Below are positions 32,818-40,963 of a stretch of DNA of 64,000 bases, piece after piece. The notes under the pieces were generated by a model. The model saw only the letters and a program-made list of their open reading frames with translations. It made no database searches and was not told the DNA's origin. The DNA comes from an uncultured Collinsella sp. (GTDB taxonomy: Bacteria; Actinomycetota; Coriobacteriia; Coriobacteriales; Coriobacteriaceae). The translations under genes were made by a program, and so were the position numbers. Within the stretch, counting starts at the first letter, position 1. Each line of letters opens with the position of its first letter. Location of the stretch: positions 1-64,000 of the forward strand of contig CAUEQD010000008.1 of assembly GCA_959019945.1 (NCBI GenBank), written 5' to 3'.

Positions 32818-33603
32818 TTATTTGTCCTCGAGATAACGCGAGAGGAACTCGCGGGTGCGCTGGTGCTTGGGGTTGCCGAAGAGCTCGGCCGGCGCGGCGT
32901 CCTCGAGCACCACGCCCTTGTCCATAAAGACCACGCGGTCGGACACGGTTCGGGCAAAGGCCATCTCGTGCGTGACGACAACCATGGTCATGCCGTCGGC
33001 AGCGAGCTTGCGCATGACCTCGAGCACCTCTCCCACGATCTCGGGGTCGAGCGCGGAGGTCGGCTCGTCGAACAGCATGATCTGCGGATTCATGCACAGG
33101 GCACGAGCGATGGCCACGCGCTGTTTTTGACCACCGGACAGGCGGCCCACGGCGGCGTGCGCGAACTTTTCGAGTCCCACGCTCGTCAGATGCTCCATCG
33201 CGACCTTCTCGGCCTCGGCCTTGCTCATCTTTTTGAGCGTGACGGGCGCGAGCGTGCAGTTGTCGAGCACATCCATGTTGTTGAACAGGTTAAAGCCCTG
33301 GAACACCATGCCGATGTCCTCGCGGAGTTTATTGATATTGCAGCGCTCGGCCGTAAGGTCCTGGCCGTGGAACCAGATGTGGCCCGCGTCCGGGGTCTCG
33401 AGCAGGTTGAGGCAACGCAGGAAGGTCGACTTGCCCGAGCCCGAGGCGCCGATAATGGTGACGACCTCGCCTGATTTGACGGACAGGTCGATGCCTTTGA
33501 GTACCTCGAGCGAGCCGAAGCTCTTGCGCAGGCCCTCGACGCGGATGAGCGGCTCATTGGTCTGTGCGGCGGCCGCAACGCCGGTAGTGGCGGTATCTGC
33601 CAT
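32818..33603 (-). CDS. glnQ: Polar amino-acid ABC transporter ATPase
   Basis: The energising subunit of an uptake system in the GlnQ/HisP group. Walker A GASGSGKST lies near residue 53, the Q-loop in GMVFQGFNLF near 100, the signature LSGGQKQR near 150, Walker B IMLFDEPTSALDPE near 170 and the switch His in VVTHEM near 205. ATG 33603 is used because GAGGAGAATC precedes it; upstream in-frame codons lack family similarity. The gene is last in the order binding protein, permease, ATPase, with 22 bases after the permease gene. Confidence 0.93.
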   Translation of the reverse strand: MADTATTGVAAAAQTNEPLIRVEGLRKSFGSLEVLKGIDLSVKSGEVVTIIGASGSGKSTFLRCLNLLETPDAGHIWFHGQDLTAERCNINKLREDIGMVFQGFNLFNNMDVLDNCTLAPVTLKKMSKAEAEKVAMEHLTSVGLEKFAHAAVGRLSGGQKQRVAIARALCMNPQIMLFDEPTSALDPEIVGEVLEVMRKLAADGMTMVVVTHEMAFARTVSDRVVFMDKGVVLEDAAPAELFGNPKHQRTREFLSRYLEDK

Positions 33604-33625
33604 GATGATTCTCCTCGTCTTAAGC

Positions 33626-34774
33626 CTAGTTAGAGCTGGGCAGCGTGGCAGGGGCCTCGGCGCCGAGCTTTTTGCCAAAGGCTTCGAGCAGGCGGCTCGC
33701 CACGAGCGTCAGGATCAGGTAGACCACGAGCGCCACGCAGTAGACCTCCATCTGGCGGTAGTACACGCCGGCGACGGTGGTGGTGGCGTACATGAGGTCG
33801 AACACGCCGATGACCGAGAGCACCGACGAGTCCTTGATGTTGATGATGAGCTCGTTGGTGAGCGCCGGAATCGCGTTTTTAATGCCCTGGGGGAACACGA
33901 CTTTGCGCATGGCTTGCCACTGCGAAAGACCCAGCGAGCGCGCTGCCTCGGCCTGGCCGGGGTCGATGGACTCGATGCCGCCGCGCAGGACCTCCATCAT
34001 GTAGGCGGTGGAGTTGAGCGAGATGGTGACGAGGCCGGCGGTGAAGGTACTCCAGATCTGGTTGGCCTGGGCGGTCTCGAAGCCCATGCCGCGCAAAACG
34101 GTGAAACCCGCGTAATAGATGAGCAGACCCTGGACCATCATGGGCGTGCCGCGCACGATGGTGGAGTAGATGGTCGCAAAGCCGCGGCCAATGCTCTTAA
34201 AGAAGCGCACCAGGTCGTTGTCCACGCGATCGAAGGTCTGAATACGCAGGAACACAAAGAGCAACGCCAGGAAGAATGCGATGACGGTGCCGAAGGTGGC
34301 AAGCGCGATGGTGATCTCGATACCGCGGATAAAGAAGTCCCCGCTCTTGTAGGTCATGTAGACCAGGCTCGACAAAAAGTCGCTGGGGTTAGAATCCGAG
34401 ACAATGCTCACCTGCACCAGGTCGATAAACGACATGACGCAACGGTCCACGAAAAAGACCGCCGCGATGGCGACCACGACGTAGCTGCCTAAGCGTGCGC
34501 CACGACGGAAACGCTCGGATGCGAACGGCGACGTTTCGCGATAGTCATTCCAGTGCATGAGTTTGGTGATCAGCGCCGCCGCCGACACGACGAGCCAGGC
34601 CCAAAGGATTGCCCAGAGGCAGTCTTGGAACACGCCCGTAGGCGCCAAGAAGCTCAGCGGCGTGGGATTGCGTTGGCTAAACGCCAGGCCGAGCGCCGCG
34701 ATAACGCTCGTGCCCAGGTACACATAACGGTGGTCGGCCTTGATGAAGGAGGCCAGACGATTGATGGTTTTCAT
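33626..34774 (-). CDS. Polar amino-acid ABC transporter permease
   Basis: An inner-membrane permease of the His/Glu/Gln/Arg type. The C-terminal two thirds carry the family domain with RGTPMMVQGLLIYY and the EAA loop EAARSLGLSQWQAMRKVVFPQ near residues 290-310, which docks on the ATPase. The first 130 residues add three or so membrane segments not found in minimal HisM-type permeases, making 382 residues. It starts 9 bases after the binding-protein gene. Confidence 0.92.
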   Translation of the reverse strand: MKTINRLASFIKADHRYVYLGTSVIAALGLAFSQRNPTPLSFLAPTGVFQDCLWAILWAWLVVSAAALITKLMHWNDYRETSPFASERFRRGARLGSYVVVAIAAVFFVDRCVMSFIDLVQVSIVSDSNPSDFLSSLVYMTYKSGDFFIRGIEITIALATFGTVIAFFLALLFVFLRIQTFDRVDNDLVRFFKSIGRGFATIYSTIVRGTPMMVQGLLIYYAGFTVLRGMGFETAQANQIWSTFTAGLVTISLNSTAYMMEVLRGGIESIDPGQAEAARSLGLSQWQAMRKVVFPQGIKNAIPALTNELIINIKDSSVLSVIGVFDLMYATTTVAGVYYRQMEVYCVALVVYLILTLVASRLLEAFGKKLGAEAPATLPSSN

Positions 34775-34783
34775 GCTGCCTCC

Positions 34784-35710
34784 CTATGCCGGCTGACGGT
34801 CGAGGCACGCGTCCCACATTTGGTCGCGCTCCTCTTGGCTAACGCCCTTGAGTGTCTTGTCGATGAGCTTAAGCAGCTTATCCGAGCCCTTGCGGCAGCC
34901 GACGTTTGCCGTGACCTCCTGCTTAAAGCCCTCGCCCTCGGCAAATTGAATCGGCACGATACCCGGGTTTTGGGCCATATAGCCCTTCTCGTTCTCGGTG
35001 TTGTAGGTCACGGCGTCGCACGTGCCCTGCAGCAGATTCGAGAACACCGTGGGGACGGAGTCAACCGGGTTCTTGTGCACAACGCCCGGGATCTCGTCGA
35101 TGACAGTGTCGAGCATGGTGTCCTTTTGGCCGAGTACCGTGGCACCGCTAAAGTCGCTGAGCTTGGTCGCGTTTTGGTAGGGCGAGCCCTCTTTTACGAA
35201 CAGGCCAAAGTAGCCAATGAAGTACGGGTCGGAGAAGCCGACGGACTCTTCGCGCTCGGGCGTGGCGCTCATACCGGCGATGATGAGGTCGATCTGGCCG
35301 TTGTTGAGCGAATCGATAAGGCCCGAGAAGCTCTGCTTGACGGCAACGGGCTCGCCACCGAGGGCCTTGCAGACGATCTTGGCGATCTGCACGTCGTAGC
35401 CATCGGCATAGGCGCCCTGCACGTTGTCGATGGGGATGGTGTACTCACTGGCTTCGGAAACCTGCCAGTTGTACGGGGCGTAGGCCGCCTCCATACCAAT
35501 GCGGATCTTGTCCTTGCCGATCACGGAATCGGACAGGTCGTCGCGACCGCCACCCGTCGTGGGTTGAACCACCTTGAGCGTGGACGGGCGCTGACAGCCG
35601 GCGAGCGCGCCGGCGACGACGGAAGCGCTCGCAGCGAGAGCGCTACCCAAAAAGATGCGACGGCTGCATACCGGCTGGGTCTGCGCATCGCACTGTTGGG
35701 GAGAATGCAT
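34784..35710 (-). CDS. Amino-acid ABC transporter substrate-binding lipoprotein
   Basis: A family-3 solute-binding protein of 308 residues. The N-terminus has a twin-arginine motif (SRRIFLG) followed by a hydrophobic stretch and a lipobox LAGC, so it is probably exported folded by Tat and lipid-anchored at Cys near residue 38. The binding domains follow, with GMEAAYAPYNW, GYDVQIAKIVCKALGGEP, IIAGMSATPEREESVGFSDPYF and LLQGTCDAV. It is first in the importer operon. ATG 35710 has GGGAAGG 7 bases before it. The ligand cannot be assigned. Confidence 0.92.
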   Translation of the reverse strand: MHSPQQCDAQTQPVCSRRIFLGSALAASASVVAGALAGCQRPSTLKVVQPTTGGGRDDLSDSVIGKDKIRIGMEAAYAPYNWQVSEASEYTIPIDNVQGAYADGYDVQIAKIVCKALGGEPVAVKQSFSGLIDSLNNGQIDLIIAGMSATPEREESVGFSDPYFIGYFGLFVKEGSPYQNATKLSDFSGATVLGQKDTMLDTVIDEIPGVVHKNPVDSVPTVFSNLLQGTCDAVTYNTENEKGYMAQNPGIVPIQFAEGEGFKQEVTANVGCRKGSDKLLKLIDKTLKGVSQEERDQMWDACLDRQPA

Positions 35711-35973
35711 AATCTGCCTTCCCTGTTGAATCGTATGCTGACGACTTAACAGGATATACGCCCGCAACCAGCAGCGCGGCATGTGCGCGAAAAATTAATA
35801 GACACGCGGTAGTCATTGGGGACGCCGATGTTTTGGCAATGCCGGCGAGCAACGTCCAGAGCGAACAAGTGGCATGAAAAAGGCAAGGCATGACCAGAAG
35901 GTCTATGCCTTGCCTTTTGAATGACAACTTGTCGCTCTGGACGACGCGCAGCATCGACCGAGCGGCGGAACCT
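35711..35973. other. Spacer between the epimerase and binding-protein genes
   Basis: It contains nested element copy C, a CGTCCCCAATGACTACC half-site and presumably the importer promoter. No gene is visible. Confidence 0.5.
35842..35973 (-). repeat. Nested-hairpin intergenic element, copy C (rearranged)
   Basis: The outer stem AACGTCCAGAGCG with bulged A, and its complement, match copy B in architecture. The inner 41 bp (35878-35918) are the exact reverse complement of the same region in copy B. The GCGCAGCATCG edge is present, but the terminal hairpin is degraded and the GAGGACGG edge is missing. It begins right after the epimerase stop codon. Confidence 0.8.
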
Positions 35974-36867
35974 CTAGAGCAAGGTAACGCTAAAACTGCG
36001 CTTGTCCGTCTCGCCCGGGGCCAGGGTGATGGTGTTGACCTTGTGCTCAAAGACGTCGTCCTCGGTGTCCATGGTGGTGTGACCGGTCCAGGGCTCGAGC
36101 GCCACAAACGGAGCGTCGTTGGCGGCAGACCACACGCCAATGTACTTAAAGCCCTCAAAGTCGATCTTGACGCCGTGGCCCGACTTGCGGCCGCGCAGCG
36201 TGAGCGTGGAGCCCGGGGTATCGGTGAACATGATGGCGTCGTTATCGAAGCTGCGGTGCGTGATGGGCAGCACGTCCGAGTTATCGGGAGCCTTGTAGCT
36301 ACCCTCGAACGTCATAAGACCGTCGGGCGTGATGATGGGAGCCTCGTTCGTCCAAGCCTCGGTAAACGCCAGCTCGTAATCCTCGAACGCCTCGTCCTCG
36401 GCACCGGGGGCGGGCACGTTAAATGCGGGGTGGCCGCCCACCGAGAACGGCAGGTCCACGTCGCCGGTGTTCGTAACGGCAAAGGTCTGCGTGAGGGTGG
36501 CATCGCCGGTCAAGGCATAGGTCATGTTGAGCTTAAAGTGGAACGGGAACGCCTTGAGCGACTCGGGCGTATCGGTGATCTCATACGTTACCGAGGAGCC
36601 GTCCTCCGAAACCTCGACCAGCTTGTGCTCGACAATGCGCGCGAGTCCGTGGCGCGGCATCTCGCAGGTGCCGGCCGCAGACGTTGCCGTGTTGTTGCGC
36701 AGCGAGCCCACAATGGGGAACAGGATGGGCGCGTGCTTGCCCCAAAAGGCGGGGTCGCCCTGCCACAGATACTCGTTGCCGTTGAGGGCAAGGCTCGTGA
36801 GCTGGGCGCCCATAGAATCGATGGCCGCGGTGAGGCCGCCGCGCTTGATGGTAGTGACGGTAGACAT
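35974..36867 (-). CDS. Aldose 1-epimerase family protein
   Basis: A 297-residue galactose-mutarotase-fold protein, closest in pattern to LacX-like aldose epimerases. Visible features are YLWQGDPAFWGKHAPILFPIVGSLRN, GLARI in the first third, the central VGGHPAFNVP with its conserved His, and the late Glu in WSAANDAPFVALEPWTGH. The exact sugar is not known; proteins of this subgroup may act on hexose phosphates or free hexoses. ATG 36867 is preferred because GGAGGAAG precedes it. It stands alone between the importer operon and an unknown membrane protein gene. Confidence 0.87.
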   Translation of the reverse strand: MSTVTTIKRGGLTAAIDSMGAQLTSLALNGNEYLWQGDPAFWGKHAPILFPIVGSLRNNTATSAAGTCEMPRHGLARIVEHKLVEVSEDGSSVTYEITDTPESLKAFPFHFKLNMTYALTGDATLTQTFAVTNTGDVDLPFSVGGHPAFNVPAPGAEDEAFEDYELAFTEAWTNEAPIITPDGLMTFEGSYKAPDNSDVLPITHRSFDNDAIMFTDTPGSTLTLRGRKSGHGVKIDFEGFKYIGVWSAANDAPFVALEPWTGHTTMDTEDDVFEHKVNTITLAPGETDKRSFSVTLL

Positions 36868-36982
36868 GCTACTTCCTCCAAAAGTAAACAATAGTGTCGA
36901 GGGCTATTGTCCCACTCTTGGCGACGGGACGGGACGGCAGGCGATTATTGAGTAGCCATAGCGGAATGAGCGGGAGCGCCTA

Positions 36983-37849
36983 CTAGGTATCCACGTAAAG
37001 GTCGAACCCGCCCTGCGGTGTGGTGTCGACCGTGTCGGGCGCCTGTGAGTTAAAGCTCACGGGGACCATGCGCTTTGAGGCGCGGAAGCGCGTGCCGTCG
37101 GTGGCGACGGGCGGTTCATCGACGGTGAGCTCGTAGTCGCCAGGCTTGAGCTCGATGCCGTCACCAGCGGAATTGACGTATTGATACTCGTCAATCGTCT
37201 GTCCTTTGAGCGTGCGCCCCACGATGTGAATGAGCATTTGGCTGTCGCCGCGCGCGGTGTCCCACGTCGCGCCGTCCTTGACCTCGACCGACACATGTAC
37301 CGAGCGCGTGCGGCCGAGCGATTGCTCGACAGACATCTCGACCTTGACGGCGTCTTTTCGCTGTTGTTCAACATGGCTCCAGACGTTTCCAATTACCGAG
37401 CATGCGATAACGCCGGCCATGAAGGCGATAAGGATGGGGCCAAGCGGAGAGCGACGTCCTGCATCTTCCTCGCGAGACAGATTGGGGCGACGTGTGGGCG
37501 CGGGCGCCTGAGCGCCCTGCGAGGGCACGTCGAGAATGCTGAAGGATGCCGTGCTGTCGGGGTCGATGGTGTGACGCGGCTGCGGGGTCTTTGCCGGCGA
37601 GATCGACATGTCGGCTGGCTCGCCGAGCGTGGCCGTAGCGTCGGCCTTGGCCTCGTCTGCCTCGGCCTGGGCCCAAGCTTGTTCGAAGGTCAGGGGCTCG
37701 ACGGAATCGAGGGCGGCGTCCGAGTCGGCGGCGACGTCGTTGCCGGTCTCGTCCTCGTCGCTCGACACGTCACGCGGCGTAGGCTCGTCCCACCCCTCGT
37801 CCGGAGCCTCACCCTCGCTATACCACCATTCAAAGTTATCGATATCCAT
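36983..37849 (-). CDS. Unknown single-pass membrane protein
   Basis: I do not recognise this family. The 288 residues have three parts. An acidic, Trp-containing and probably disordered N-terminal region (1-140) has many Asp and Glu and a basic patch PTRRPNLSREEDAGRR. One membrane helix (PLGPILIAFMAGVIACSVIGNVW, near 143-165) follows. The C-terminal domain of about 120 residues is predicted outside, has repeated beta-like segments (VHVSVEVKDGATWDT, GDYELTVDEPP) and could be a small beta sandwich. The orientation suggests an N-in, C-out sensor or anchor, but no function should be assigned. Confidence 0.7.
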   Translation of the reverse strand: MDIDNFEWWYSEGEAPDEGWDEPTPRDVSSDEDETGNDVAADSDAALDSVEPLTFEQAWAQAEADEAKADATATLGEPADMSISPAKTPQPRHTIDPDSTASFSILDVPSQGAQAPAPTRRPNLSREEDAGRRSPLGPILIAFMAGVIACSVIGNVWSHVEQQRKDAVKVEMSVEQSLGRTRSVHVSVEVKDGATWDTARGDSQMLIHIVGRTLKGQTIDEYQYVNSAGDGIELKPGDYELTVDEPPVATDGTRFRASKRMVPVSFNSQAPDTVDTTPQGGFDLYVDT

Positions 37850-37936
37850 ACGGGGCGCCCCTTAGGCCTCGCAAATAAACACTCGCTAGTTTTATACCCC
37901 CAGACGACACCGAAGCTCACCCGCGCCGGACACAAA

Positions 37937-38000
37937 AACCGTCACAACATTCGACGCTTTTCCTCGATTTCGAGATTTTCATCGAATGTTGTGATGGTTT
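37937..38000 (-). terminator. Nested palindrome acting as terminator after the Nudix gene
   Basis: Arms ACCGTCACAACATTCGACG and CATCGAATGTTGTGATGGT flank an inner CTCGATTTCGAG hairpin. On the minus strand the outer stem is followed by a T run. It lies 26 bases past the Nudix stop codon. Confidence 0.7.
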
Positions 38001-38001
38001 G

Positions 38002-38024
38002 GATGCGACAAAGGGACTGTCTTT
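38002..38024. repeat. Half REP at the 3' end of the Nudix gene
   Basis: GATGCGACAAAGGGACTGTC continues into a T run that contributes to the stop codon region of the minus-strand gene. It is another example of this REP family joined to a gene end. Confidence 0.65.
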
Positions 38025-38025
38025 T

Positions 38026-38973
38026 TTACATAGCGAGGACCGTACGGATGGATGGGTCGCTGAGGGCCTCGCGGAGCCAGGGGGCCAGCTGCTCGGGATG
38101 ACCCTGCAGGTAGCCGTCGAGCTCGGACGGGGCCACGCGGCGCACCTCCGAGATCTCCTCTTGGTTGATATGCAGCTCGCCCGGCTCAACATGGGCAAGG
38201 TAGACCTCGCACCACTCGCACTCGCAGCGGCCGTCGCCGTGATCCTCGCGGTACACCACGTGTCCGAGGTGCTCGAGCTGATCGGGCTCGCGCGTAATGC
38301 CGAGCTCTTCGTTGATGCGGCGCGCCGCGGCGGCCGCGACGTCTTCCCCGGGGAACGGATGGCCGGCACAGCTATCGGCCAGCACCCCGCCCCACAGTCG
38401 CTTGAGCGGACTGCGGCGACAGAGCAGCAGGCGCGCGTCTTCGCCCCGGCCCTCGACCAAAAGCGTCAGAAATGCTTGATGCAAAATGCCCTCGCCGGTA
38501 TGGGCCTCAATGCGGTCGACGGGGCCAAGCGCCTCGCCGGTCGCGGCATCGACCCCCACAACCTCGGCGCCTGCGCCGCCCTCATCCCAGCCGGCGCGCA
38601 GGATGCGCGCGGCGGCCTCCTCGAGCGCGGCGATGAGCTCCTTGGTGGTGTCGAGCACACGCTGCAGGTCGTCCCCGCTCGCCTGCTCAACATGAAAACC
38701 GGTGCTTGCAACGACCGGCACGTCAAAGCGCGTGGCCAGCGCCGCTGCGATATCGTGCGCCGGAATCTCGTCTCGATGGCACGGAACGGCCAGGATGCTC
38801 ACCGTCGCCGTACGGCCGGGCTCGGGGCGCGGAATGGCCTGCGCCGTGGCGCCCAGGTGCGCATACTCCGGCGAGCAGGCGTACACCGCCATGCCTCGCG
38901 GCGTCACCGTCAGCTGGGCCTCGAGCGCAAACTTGCCCTCGCCCACTGCAACCTTTGTCGTGTGCATACCCAT
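38026..38973 (-). CDS. LpdD-like domain fused to an IDI-like Nudix domain
   Basis: Residues 1-125 resemble the small LpdD family (prenylated-flavin chaperone/gallate decarboxylase subunit D): AYAHLGATAQA-like HLGATA, TVSILAVPCHRDEIPAHDIA, and VVASTGFHVEQASGDDLQRVL. Residues about 160-300 resemble type 1 isopentenyl-diphosphate isomerase. They keep the metal ligands His in EAHTGEGILHQAF, His in GHPFPGE and the Glu pair of CECEWCEVY, with RRINEELGI as Nudix box. The loop that should read NSxCGHP reads DSCAGHP, so the catalytic Cys position holds Ala with a Cys one residue earlier. ATG 38973 follows AGGAG. 315 residues; the gene stands alone. Activity as an isomerase is doubtful. Confidence 0.75.
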   Translation of the reverse strand: MGMHTTKVAVGEGKFALEAQLTVTPRGMAVYACSPEYAHLGATAQAIPRPEPGRTATVSILAVPCHRDEIPAHDIAAALATRFDVPVVASTGFHVEQASGDDLQRVLDTTKELIAALEEAAARILRAGWDEGGAGAEVVGVDAATGEALGPVDRIEAHTGEGILHQAFLTLLVEGRGEDARLLLCRRSPLKRLWGGVLADSCAGHPFPGEDVAAAAARRINEELGITREPDQLEHLGHVVYREDHGDGRCECEWCEVYLAHVEPGELHINQEEISEVRRVAPSELDGYLQGHPEQLAPWLREALSDPSIRTVLAM

Positions 38974-39048
38974 GGGATCTCCTGTCGCCCGCAATGTACC
39001 CGAGACCATCTTCACCTGTATTGCGACTATACAAGCAAGGTCCCGACC

Positions 39049-39073
39049 TGACAAAGGGACTGTCCCTTTGTCA
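39049..39073. repeat. REP palindrome, full copy
   Basis: TGACAAAGGGAC followed by its mirror TGTCCCTTTGTCA, in the divergent region between the Nudix and MFS genes. Confidence 0.7.
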
Positions 39074-39134
39074 CATTCTGTTAGAGTTGCAGGGATTGAA
39101 TCCCGCTTATTCATGCGCCATTGGAGTGACAACC

Positions 39135-40370
39135 TTGACCGCCGCAACCACGCCTAAAAGTAAGTCAACCGCCGCCGCGCTCTCCCCCGCGCGCACCAAG
39201 CTCTGCCTGGCACTGCTCGTGCTGTTGGGGTTCTCGCTCGGCTGCTCCGAGTTCGTGGTCATCGGCATCGAAAGTGACTTGGCGACGGAACTCGGCATAT
39301 CACTTGCCACCGCAGGCCAGCTCATCAGCGTTTTCGCACTTGTCTACGCTATCGCGACGCCGGTGCTTGCGCTCAGCACGGGGCGGTTCCGCCGCTACCA
39401 GCTGCTCGTGTGCTACAGCATCGTCTTTGTGCTCGGCAATTTGGTTATGGCGCTAGCACCCAACTTCCAAGTGCTCTTTATCTCGCGCATTGTCTTGGGA
39501 TCCGTCTCGGGCGCACTGCTCGCCGTGGGTGTGACGTACATCCCCGAGCTGCTGTCCCCGCAGCAAACTTCGCTTGCCATCTCGGTGGTATATGGTGCGT
39601 TTTCCGTGGCAATGGTCTTTGTCACTTCAATCGGCAAGTTTGTGGCCGACACGCTCGACTGGCACGTAGCCATGTACGGCACGCTTACCTTTGCCGTTCT
39701 AATCTGCGGAGCGCTCGTGGCGTTTATGCCGCGCGCCGGTCAGACCGATGAGCCCGCCACCTTCCGCGAGCAGGCGGGGCTTCTGCGCGAGCCGAGCATC
39801 ATCACCGGCATGCTCATCTTTTTGTTTGGTGTGGGGTCGGTCTATGTGTTCTACGGCTATGTGACGCCTTATCTAGAGCAGGTGTTGGGCATGGGCACGG
39901 TCGAAGCCAGTACCACGCTTATGGCCTACGGCGTATTCTGCCTGATCTCGAACATCCTGGGCGGATGGATCGATGCGCGCTTTGGCATGAAAGCGCTGCT
40001 TGTGACGTTTGTGCTGCAAGCTGCGGCGTTACTCGGGCTGTTTGCTGTGGGCGGCACCATGCCGCTCGCGCTGGTCTTTGTCTTTAGCTTGGCGCTGCTC
40101 ATGTACCTGTTCTCGGTGTCGTGCATCACGCACTTTATGGACGTGGCACGCAGCCGCCATCCCAAGTCGATGGTACTCGCAAGTTCGGTTGAGCCCATGG
40201 CGTTTAACGTCGGCATCTCGTTTGGCACCGCAGTGGGCGGCGCCGTGGTAAGCGGAGTTGGCATTGCGTGCGTGGGCGCCGTGGGCGCCGCGTTCTCACT
40301 TGTGGCCTGGGCGCTCACGCTGGTGACGATTAAGTTGGCTCGCTGGGAGCGCAGGCGAGCGAGGGCGTAG
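39135..40370 (+). CDS. MFS transporter, DHA1-like efflux pump
   Basis: A 12-helix major facilitator of 411 residues in the AraJ/sugar-efflux/drug-antiporter branch. The segment GFSLGCSEFVVIGIESDLATELGIS and the A-motif-like LSTGRFRRYQLL between helices 2 and 3 support this. GSVSGALLAVGVTYIPELL matches helix 5 of the DHA1 group. The TTG at 39135 is chosen because GGAG lies 8 bases before it; a GTG at 39126 is an alternative. It is divergent from the Nudix gene and followed closely by a phosphatase gene. The substrate is unknown. Confidence 0.85.
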   Translation: MTAATTPKSKSTAAALSPARTKLCLALLVLLGFSLGCSEFVVIGIESDLATELGISLATAGQLISVFALVYAIATPVLALSTGRFRRYQLLVCYSIVFVLGNLVMALAPNFQVLFISRIVLGSVSGALLAVGVTYIPELLSPQQTSLAISVVYGAFSVAMVFVTSIGKFVADTLDWHVAMYGTLTFAVLICGALVAFMPRAGQTDEPATFREQAGLLREPSIITGMLIFLFGVGSVYVFYGYVTPYLEQVLGMGTVEASTTLMAYGVFCLISNILGGWIDARFGMKALLVTFVLQAAALLGLFAVGGTMPLALVFVFSLALLMYLFSVSCITHFMDVARSRHPKSMVLASSVEPMAFNVGISFGTAVGGAVVSGVGIACVGAVGAAFSLVAWALTLVTIKLARWERRRARA

Positions 40371-40421
40371 GCGTAGATGCGATACTCGAACTCGATGATG
40401 GCGATCGAAAGGAAACCGCAT

Positions 40422-40868
40422 GTGCAACGCGTACTGTTTATCTGTCACGGCAACATCTGTCGCTCGACGATGGCCGAGTCGGTGTTTACCGAGCTGGTGC
40501 GGCGCGCCGGGCGCGCGGGCGAGTTTGTCATTGATTCCGCTGCGACCTCGACCGAGGAGATTGGCAACCCGCCACATCACGGTACCGTTGCCAAGCTACG
40601 CGAGGTCGGGATTCCCGTCGTCGCACATCGCGCACGTCAGGTGCGTCGCGCGGAGTATGGCGACTGGGACCATATTGTCTATATGGATGCTGAGAACGCG
40701 CGTGGCCTGCGTCGCATCTTTGGCGACGACCCCGACGGCAAGATTACGCGCTTGCTCGATTGGACTGATCGCCCCGGCGACGTGGCCGATCCCTGGTACA
40801 CCGGCAATTTCGATGCCACCTACCGCGACGTGATCGCCGGCTGCACCGCCATGCTCGAGCAGCTGTAG
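40422..40868 (+). CDS. Low-molecular-weight protein-tyrosine phosphatase
   Basis: A 148-residue cytoplasmic phosphatase with the CX5R active-site loop at its N-terminus (FICHGNICRSTMAES) and the general-acid Asp in DPWYTGNFDATY near residue 125. The GTG at 40422 is preferred because AAAGGAAA lies 8 bases before it and the family begins directly with the strand before the Cys loop. It starts 51 bases after the MFS gene and may be co-transcribed with it. A REP palindrome follows. Confidence 0.93.
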   Translation: MQRVLFICHGNICRSTMAESVFTELVRRAGRAGEFVIDSAATSTEEIGNPPHHGTVAKLREVGIPVVAHRARQVRRAEYGDWDHIVYMDAENARGLRRIFGDDPDGKITRLLDWTDRPGDVADPWYTGNFDATYRDVIAGCTAMLEQL

Positions 40869-40920
40869 GTTCGTGGGCGCACGAACCGCGCCCTAAACGG
40901 GAGAAAATCCACGCTCATGA

Positions 40921-40951
40921 ATGCGACAAAGGGACTGTCCCTTTGTCGCAT
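40921..40951. repeat. REP palindrome, full copy between convergent genes
   Basis: ATGCGACAAAGGGAC and its perfect inverse complement form a 31-bp palindrome between the phosphatase and the second DUF4143 gene. It may also serve as a bidirectional terminator, although no T run follows. Confidence 0.75.
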
Positions 40952-40963
40952 CCGGGACTAGCC

